Shown here in pieces: positions 40,965 through 47,137 of a stretch of DNA of 47,137 bases. Location: NCBI RefSeq assembly GCF_009908265.2, contig NZ_JAAATX020000018.1, forward strand, positions 1 to 47,137. Reading direction: 5' to 3'. Numbering within the stretch: position 1 is the first letter of the stretch; each line of letters begins with the position of its first letter. A program made the position numbers and the translations under genes. A model generated the notes under the pieces. That model saw nothing but the letters and a program-made list of their open reading frames with translations, made no database searches and was not told the origin of the DNA. The stretch comes from Paragemmobacter amnigenus (GTDB taxonomy: Bacteria > Pseudomonadota > Alphaproteobacteria > Rhodobacterales > Rhodobacteraceae).

Positions 40965-41597
40965 ATGCCGTCGCCGCTTGCTGCCCTATCGGACCGTCTC
41001 CGCCTTCCGAGGGACGAGCTGGACCGCTTCACGGGTGCATTGGCGCGCGCGATTGAGACGTACCGGTGGGCCAAACAATGGGAAGCCCGGCATTCCACGG
41101 AAGGCGCGCCGGCTATTGCCCGCCAGCTTGACAGCTTTCACCGGAGCCTTGGGCGGACGGCAACCATGCGGTCGGCAGCGAAGCACTGGGCCGGTCTTTC
41201 ACAGGAAAGCCGGATATTCATCGAGATGCGCTTGCGGATGGCGGACCCGCCACGTGCCAGTTTCGCCAAACTCGACTTGGACGATGCGTCAGATCTCGCG
41301 GTTCTACGCGATGCAGTCGGCGCGGCACGACGGTGGCTTGGAGAGAAGCCCGGACGGGCGCATGGCCCTGCGATCCGGGAGTTGGTGGCCGAGGTGGGCC
41401 GCGCGTACCGGCGTGCGACGGGGAAGCGGCCGGGTTTGAGCTCCTCCGAGGCGGTGGCCGGCCCCGGCTATGCGACCCCGTTCGAAGAGGTTCTGGTGGC
41501 TGTGCTGGCAGAGGCAGGCATGCCGCTGAGCCTTGAGGCTGCACGAAGCCTCTACCGGGCGGAACTGCGGGGCAAGCCGAAGAAGTTGCAGCCCTAG
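40965..41597 (+). CDS. Unknown protein, first gene of the recombination module
   Basis: A 210-residue hydrophilic protein, rich in Ala, Arg and Leu, with no signal peptide or membrane span. I do not recognise a catalytic domain. The C-terminal part (YRRATGKRPGLSSSEAVAGPGYATPFEEVLVAVL) resembles small proteins often carried beside integrases in alphaproteobacterial islands, but this is only an impression. GAAGGTG precedes ATG 40965; a palindromic region lies upstream and a terminator-like hairpin follows the stop. Codon usage is consistent with a real gene. Confidence 0.6.
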   Translation: MPSPLAALSDRLRLPRDELDRFTGALARAIETYRWAKQWEARHSTEGAPAIARQLDSFHRSLGRTATMRSAAKHWAGLSQESRIFIEMRLRMADPPRASFAKLDLDDASDLAVLRDAVGAARRWLGEKPGRAHGPAIRELVAEVGRAYRRATGKRPGLSSSEAVAGPGYATPFEEVLVAVLAEAGMPLSLEAARSLYRAELRGKPKKLQP

Positions 41598-41617
41598 TTA
41601 CCGGTACGGCCCTTGGG

Positions 41618-41640
41618 ATACAGCCCCTAGCTGTATTTTT
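41618..41640 (+). terminator. Intrinsic terminator after the 210-aa gene
   Basis: ATACAG (41618-41623) pairs with CTGTAT (41631-41636) around a 7-base loop, followed directly by a run of T. It lies 21 bp after the stop, so the first gene is probably transcribed separately from the recombinases. Confidence 0.6.
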
Positions 41641-41695
41641 GGCAGGGGAATGCGCCAACATCCATGGAGCGATGTGGTGCGGCAGACTGGCCGGC

Positions 41696-41995
41696 ATGAC
41701 CCGCACGCTCCGCTCCTCGTCTCAAGACCTGCGCTCAATCGGTGACTGCGCCGATCCGGATGCGAGCGTGGGTCCTGCGCTCCCGCCTGCGGCGAATGGC
41801 GCGGTCGCTCCACACGAGGCGCTGGTTGCCCTTGCCCGGCTGCTCGGCCGTCAGGCGGCACGCGCGCACCTGCGCGGGGAGGACAACGGCGTTGCGGGTT
41901 CCCATTCTGCCGGAGACGCTATCGATGCCCGATCCCAAACCCCCTTCCCCGCCGGTACCGTCTCCGAAGGCGACGCGTCTTCTGACCCCGCCTGA
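41696..41995 (+). CDS. Small unknown protein
   Basis: A frame of 99 codons from ATG 41696 (MTRTLRSSSQDLRS). The middle, PHEALVALARLLGRQAARAHLRGE, looks like a real amphipathic helix with sensible codon usage. It overlaps the start of the HTH gene by 71 bp in another frame. No domain is recognised. The real protein may be this one or may end before the overlap; confidence is low. Confidence 0.4.
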   Translation: MTRTLRSSSQDLRSIGDCADPDASVGPALPPAANGAVAPHEALVALARLLGRQAARAHLRGEDNGVAGSHSAGDAIDARSQTPFPAGTVSEGDASSDPA

Positions 41996-42143
41996 GGCGG
42001 CGGCGTTTTTGTCGGTTTCGCCGAGGACGCTCACGCGTCTGACGGCGACGGGCGACCTGCCGCATGTCCGGATTGGCGGGCAGCGGCGCTACGAGCTGGA
42101 AGCGCTCTTGGCCTATGTGGCGCGCCAGCGCCGCGGCGGATGA
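41925..42143 (+). CDS. Excisionase-like helix-turn-helix protein
   Basis: A 72-residue MerR/HTH_17-type DNA-binding protein: LLTPPEAAAFLSVSPRTLTRLTATGDLPHVRIGGQRRYELEALLAYVARQR. The R-x-G-x-x-R-R-Y/F block after the recognition helix is typical of excisionase (Xis/AlpA-like) proteins. ATG 41925 is chosen because the N-terminus is then a short proline-rich tail before the domain; the longer open frame upstream is unlike protein. Placed directly before two tyrosine recombinases, it probably directs excision or controls their expression. Confidence 0.75.
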   Translation: MPDPKPPSPPVPSPKATRLLTPPEAAAFLSVSPRTLTRLTATGDLPHVRIGGQRRYELEALLAYVARQRRGG

Positions 42144-42215
42144 GCGGCGCATTCCCCCAGAGTTGCCCCGGATTGGCGCGCCTTGGCGCGACCCGTCTGG
42201 TGGTGTCAGGCCGTC

Positions 42216-42279
42216 GTGCAAATCTACATGTTGTTATCTTGACTATTATTTGTGCGATATTTGCACTATATGTAGATTT
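42216..42279 (+). repeat. AT-rich nested inverted repeats upstream of the recombinases
   Basis: Within this AT-rich 64 bp, AAATCTACAT (42220-42229) is repeated inverted as ATGTAGATTT (42270-42279). GTGCAAAT (42216-42223) is inverted as ATTTGCAC (42259-42266). A short GTGC/GCAC pair lies between (42252-42266), and TTGACT at 42238 could be a -35 element. The segment stands out from the GC-rich surroundings. It may be the recombinase promoter, the binding site for the HTH protein, or a recombination site. Confidence 0.55.
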
Positions 42280-42350
42280 CTGCCAGAATTGGCTTCACGT
42301 GGCCCGACCTGTCCATCACCCTCTCTCACGACACCACGCGGAGACATGCC

Positions 42351-44213
42351 ATGACGGCCCATCGCCCGATCTATGACCCCTCACTGCCAAGTCTCGCCGA
42401 TCTGCGTTGCCAGATCGAGGCGCGCCATGACCTGCCGCTTCTGCGTCGGCGCGACATGGCCTCGGCCATCCGTATGCTGGCAGGCTGGTTTGCCTTGCCC
42501 GAAGAGAATGTGCCGGCCTCGGCCAAGTATATCCGCGAGAGGCTCGAACGGGTGCATGCGATCACGGCCTCGGTCTCACCGCGGCGGATTCAGAATGTCC
42601 GCTCGCTGGTGCTGGCCGCGATGCGGGAAGCCGGGATGTCAACCAAGCTGGCCTCTTACGCCGCCTCATTCAACGCGGAGTGGCAGCGGCTCTGGGATCT
42701 GCTGGAGGGGGACACCTATGCCAAGTCGGAGTTGAGCCGGTTTCTGCGCTACTGCTCGGTGCAAGGTATCGCGCCCGAATCCGTGACCGATACGGTCTCT
42801 TCACAGTTCTTGGCAGCCATTGATGCCGAGAGCCTGATCACCAAGCCGAAGACCCGCCACCAATCGATGTGCCGGGTCTGGAACCGGATGGTGGCGACAC
42901 ACGCCGCGTCGGGCTGGCCGCAGGTTCGTCTCACTGTACCGCGCTACGAAGCGCGCCTCTATCGCGTGAGCGCCGAGCAGGTCTCTGCCGCAGTAGCAGC
43001 CGACATCCTGGCCTATCTCGATCACCTGCGCGGCACGGATGTGTTTTCGGGGCTTCCCAAACCCTTCCGGCCCAAGAGCATCAAGGCCGTCGAAGGCCAT
43101 CTCTGGCGCTACCTCTCGGCGCTCTACCACAGCGGGGCCGATCTGCGGGATGCGCCCTCCTTCGACGCCCTGCTCACCCCGGAGCTGGTCAAACAAGGTC
43201 TCCGCTGGTTTGTGGAGCGGAACGGACAGCAAACGTCCAAGCACATCGGCGAGATCGCCTGGGCGCTGCGCTGCTACGCGGTGAAGTACCGCACGCTAAC
43301 GCCGGAGACCGCCGCCTTCTATGCGGATGTGCTGCCCAAGCTGCGCCAGCAGAGGTCCGGCCTGAGCGAGAAGAACCTCATCGCCATGGCGCAGTTCGAT
43401 GACCCGGCAACGGTGGAGCGCTTTCTTCTTCTGCCGCAGCGACTGTGGGATCTGGCGCTGGCCAAGACAAAGACCGTGGAGGACAGAACCCCGCGGCAGG
43501 AGGCGCATCTCTTGGTCCAGTCCGCCGTGGCGATCGAGATCCTGCAGTTCGCGCCGATGCGGATCGAGAACCTAAACCACCTGCGCCTTGACCAGCATCT
43601 TGTCTGGCAGGGCGGGCGGCTGCGTCTCGTCATCCCGGCTGCCGAGGTGAAGAACAGCCAGGCGCTGGACTTTCTGCTGACGGAAGCCACGAGCGCACGC
43701 ATCGCCCGCTACATCGCGGACTGGCGCACCCTCTTTCTGCCGAAGGCGAACCCCTACCTCTTCCCCGGGCGGGCGGGCAAAGCCAAGGATCAGGGCGCCT
43801 TGCGCAAGCAGATCGAGAAGACCCTCTGGGACCACGCCGCGCTCCGCCTCACGCCCCACCAGTTCCGCCATGCAGCTGCCAAGCTTCTGCTCGATGCCCG
43901 ACCGGGCTTTTACGAGGTGGTGCGCAAGCTTTTGGGCCACAAATCGATGGTCACGACCTACAGCCATTACGCAGGGGCCGAGACGCAAGCCGCCGTCGAA
44001 CTCTACGCCGATGTCATCTCCGATCAGCGCCGCACAGGCGTTGCTCGCCGACTGCCACAGGCTGCAAAGCAGGCCCCTTCATCGACCGTCAGCGCTGCGC
44101 GCATGAAGGGTGGACCGCTGGCTGCAAACCGGGCCACAGCCCGGCCCACAGGCTCGGATTTGTTTCTCGAACCGCTGAGCCTGATGGGCAAAGCTGGAAA
44201 GGCCAAGCGATGA
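42351..44213 (+). CDS. Tyrosine recombinase/integrase, large (620 aa)
   Basis: A tyrosine recombinase with an unusually long N-terminal region of about 380 residues. The catalytic domain has R404 (APMRIENL), K434 (AEVKNSQ), H503-x-x-R506 (PHQFRH), H530 (LLGHKS) and the nucleophile at Y540 or Y537 (TTYSHYAGAE). The set is complete, so it should be able to cut and join DNA. It overlaps the next recombinase gene by ATGA, implying coupled translation and probable joint action. Such long integrases are typical of islands with several recombinases. Confidence 0.88.
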   Translation: MTAHRPIYDPSLPSLADLRCQIEARHDLPLLRRRDMASAIRMLAGWFALPEENVPASAKYIRERLERVHAITASVSPRRIQNVRSLVLAAMREAGMSTKLASYAASFNAEWQRLWDLLEGDTYAKSELSRFLRYCSVQGIAPESVTDTVSSQFLAAIDAESLITKPKTRHQSMCRVWNRMVATHAASGWPQVRLTVPRYEARLYRVSAEQVSAAVAADILAYLDHLRGTDVFSGLPKPFRPKSIKAVEGHLWRYLSALYHSGADLRDAPSFDALLTPELVKQGLRWFVERNGQQTSKHIGEIAWALRCYAVKYRTLTPETAAFYADVLPKLRQQRSGLSEKNLIAMAQFDDPATVERFLLLPQRLWDLALAKTKTVEDRTPRQEAHLLVQSAVAIEILQFAPMRIENLNHLRLDQHLVWQGGRLRLVIPAAEVKNSQALDFLLTEATSARIARYIADWRTLFLPKANPYLFPGRAGKAKDQGALRKQIEKTLWDHAALRLTPHQFRHAAAKLLLDARPGFYEVVRKLLGHKSMVTTYSHYAGAETQAAVELYADVISDQRRTGVARRLPQAAKQAPSSTVSAARMKGGPLAANRATARPTGSDLFLEPLSLMGKAGKAKR

Positions 44214-45360
44214 ACAAGGTTCTGCAGACATCTCTGCCCTTCGACGCTTGGCCAGAGCGCGACCGCAGCCTTTGGCAGGCGGCCTTGCGCGGCGGCGCGA
44301 TCTTCGAGCCGGACGGGGCAGCGGCCCATTGGGCCGAAGACACCCGCCGGCAAGTGGCCAAGGGCTACGGCAAATGGCTCTGGGCGCTGCAGTCCTTTGG
44401 CACGCTGGCACCCGAGGTGGATCCAGCAAAGCGGGTCACGGAAGACCACCTGCGCCGCTACGTGGCATGGCTCGAGGCACAAGGGCTGGCCTCGGTCTCC
44501 ATCGCCTCCCGGGTCACAGACCTGATGGAGGCCATCAGGGTTATGGAACCGGAAGCCGACCTCTCGCTTCTGCGCCGTTTGGTCTCGACGCTTCAGCAGC
44601 GCGCCCAGCCCTCGCGCAACAAGGCCGTGCGCATCAAACCGCCCGGAGAGATCTGGGAGGCCTGCACCGATGAGATGGGCCGCATCGCGGCGGACCCCGC
44701 GCCTCTTTCCATGGAGGCCGCCTCGCGCTACCGCGATGCTTTTGCGCTGGGGTTTCTGGTGTGGTCGCCGATCCGCCGCCGCAATCTCGCAGCCCTCACC
44801 CTCGGCGAGAGCCTCCGCTTCGAGGCCGGACGCTGGCGGGTGGCATTCGGAGCAGAGGCCACCAAGGACAAGTCACCCCTAGCCTTCGCGCTGCCGGACG
44901 AGGAAGACTATCAAGCGGCGCTGAGCGACTATCTGCAGCGCATCCGCCCACGCATCATGGGGGCCGATGATCTCACGCGTGACGCCCTGCCCCAGATCCG
45001 CGGGCCGCTCTGGATCTCGACCCGCGGCAAAGCCATGACGGCCCATGCGCTCTACTATGCCGTCACCCGCGCCTCCGCGCGCCTGCTCGGCGCGCCCCTC
45101 AACCCCCACCTCCTGCGCGATTGCGCCGCCAGTGCCATCACCACCGAGCGGCCCGACTACGTCCTCGCCGCCGCCCGGATCCTGGGCCACAGCCAACTCT
45201 CCACCACGCTCGCCCATTACGAACAGGCCTCCATGTTGGAAGCAGGAGCGCGGCTGCAGGAGATAGTGGCAGAGATCCAATCCCGGATGGAGCAGGAGGT
45301 ACCCCAGACCCTCGCAGCCCCCTATGACCCGTTCCTCCTCGACCCTTGGGAGCAAGACTG

Positions 45361-45361
<1 letters not shown>
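44210..45361 (+). CDS. Second tyrosine recombinase (383 aa)
   Basis: A distinct, shorter tyrosine recombinase. A SAM-like N-terminal core-binding domain lies near residues 45-135 (YGKWLWALQSFGTL...TEDHLRRYVAWLEAQGLASVSIASRVTDL). Catalytic residues are R189 (SPIRRRNLAAL), H300-x-x-R303 (PHLLRDCAAS), H327 (ILGHSQLSTT) and Y337 (AHYEQAS). It overlaps the first recombinase (ATGA) and the serine recombinase (TGATG). The two tyrosine recombinases are not close duplicates. Confidence 0.88.
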
Positions 45362-47088
<1,727 letters not shown>

Positions 47089-47137
47089 TCTGTTGTTGTC
47101 TTTTCTGGGGGATTTTGTGATCGTTTAGGGAGGGATT
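47089..47137. other. Upstream flank of tRNA-fMet
   Basis: These 49 bp would hold the tRNA promoter on the minus strand. They are relatively T-rich on the plus strand (TTGTTGTCTTTTC), but no clear -35/-10 pair can be fixed before the window ends. Confidence 0.3.

Overview
The window looks like chromosome of a high-GC alphaproteobacterium, most likely of the Rhodobacterales (Rhodobacter/Paracoccus/Roseobacter relatives). The evidence is the GC-rich codon usage, the layout of the C-P lyase genes, a DUF1045-type phosphonate gene, an ArsJ arsenic operon with a fused ArsR-ArsC, and a typical initiator tRNA. This placement is inferred from gene content only.

Region 1 (1-20,212) is a phosphorus-acquisition island. 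It starts with the 5' end of pstS and a polyphosphate-binding CHAD protein. Next come a phosphonate ABC importer (phnC, phnD, two phnE) with a hexapeptide transferase, and a phnF-phnM pair on the opposite strand. The C-P lyase core phnGHIJKLN follows with almost every junction overlapping, then an antiparallel DUF1045 2H-phosphoesterase and a canonical phnM. A second, tightly packed six-gene operon on the minus strand encodes a further PhnD/PhnC/PhnE-type importer, a SAM methyltransferase, a variant PhnM and a PlsC-like acyltransferase. Pho-box-like direct repeats in 11-bp phase stand upstream of pstS, the C-P lyase operon and the second operon; weaker ones precede phnC and phnM. The region therefore reads as one phosphate-starvation programme containing two phosphonate-type importers and three PhnM paralogues.

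Region 2 (20,213-23,556) is an arsenate-resistance operon (arsR-arsC fusion, GAPDH, arsJ). ArsJ exports the 1-arseno-3-phosphoglycerate made by the GAPDH. It is a sensible neighbour for phosphate uptake genes, since arsenate enters through phosphate transporters. A perfect inverted repeat overlaps the arsR start codon.

Region 3 (23,557-30,628) is an insertion-sequence graveyard. It holds an IS5 remnant, an IS110-family (IS1111-like) element with inverted repeats, a complete IS3-family element, an IS3 fragment, an IS3 deletion derivative with intact ends, an ISKra4-like transposase tail and a truncated DMT transporter. A LuxR-type regulator and an NTF2-like protein sit among them.

Region 4 (30,629-37,921) is an L-lactate module: lldP-lutA-lutB-lutC on the minus strand and a divergent FadR/LldR-type regulator. 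It is flanked by broken genes (3' ends of a D-lactate dehydrogenase and a dihydrolipoyl dehydrogenase), so it seems to have been rearranged.

Region 5 (37,922-47,137) is a recombination zone. It has a dead Tn3-type resolvase fragment and an intact IS21-family element (istA/istB). A plus-strand module follows with an unknown 210-aa protein, a small excisionase-like HTH protein, two different tyrosine recombinases and a large serine recombinase whose junctions overlap. The last reading frame runs into the terminator and body of an initiator tRNA-fMet gene on the other strand, suggesting a mobile island joined to that tRNA locus.

The most promising unusual systems are the Pho-boxed importer/methyltransferase/PhnM-like/acyltransferase operon (14,881-20,212) and the mixed tyrosine/serine recombinase module at tRNA-fMet (40,898-47,088).
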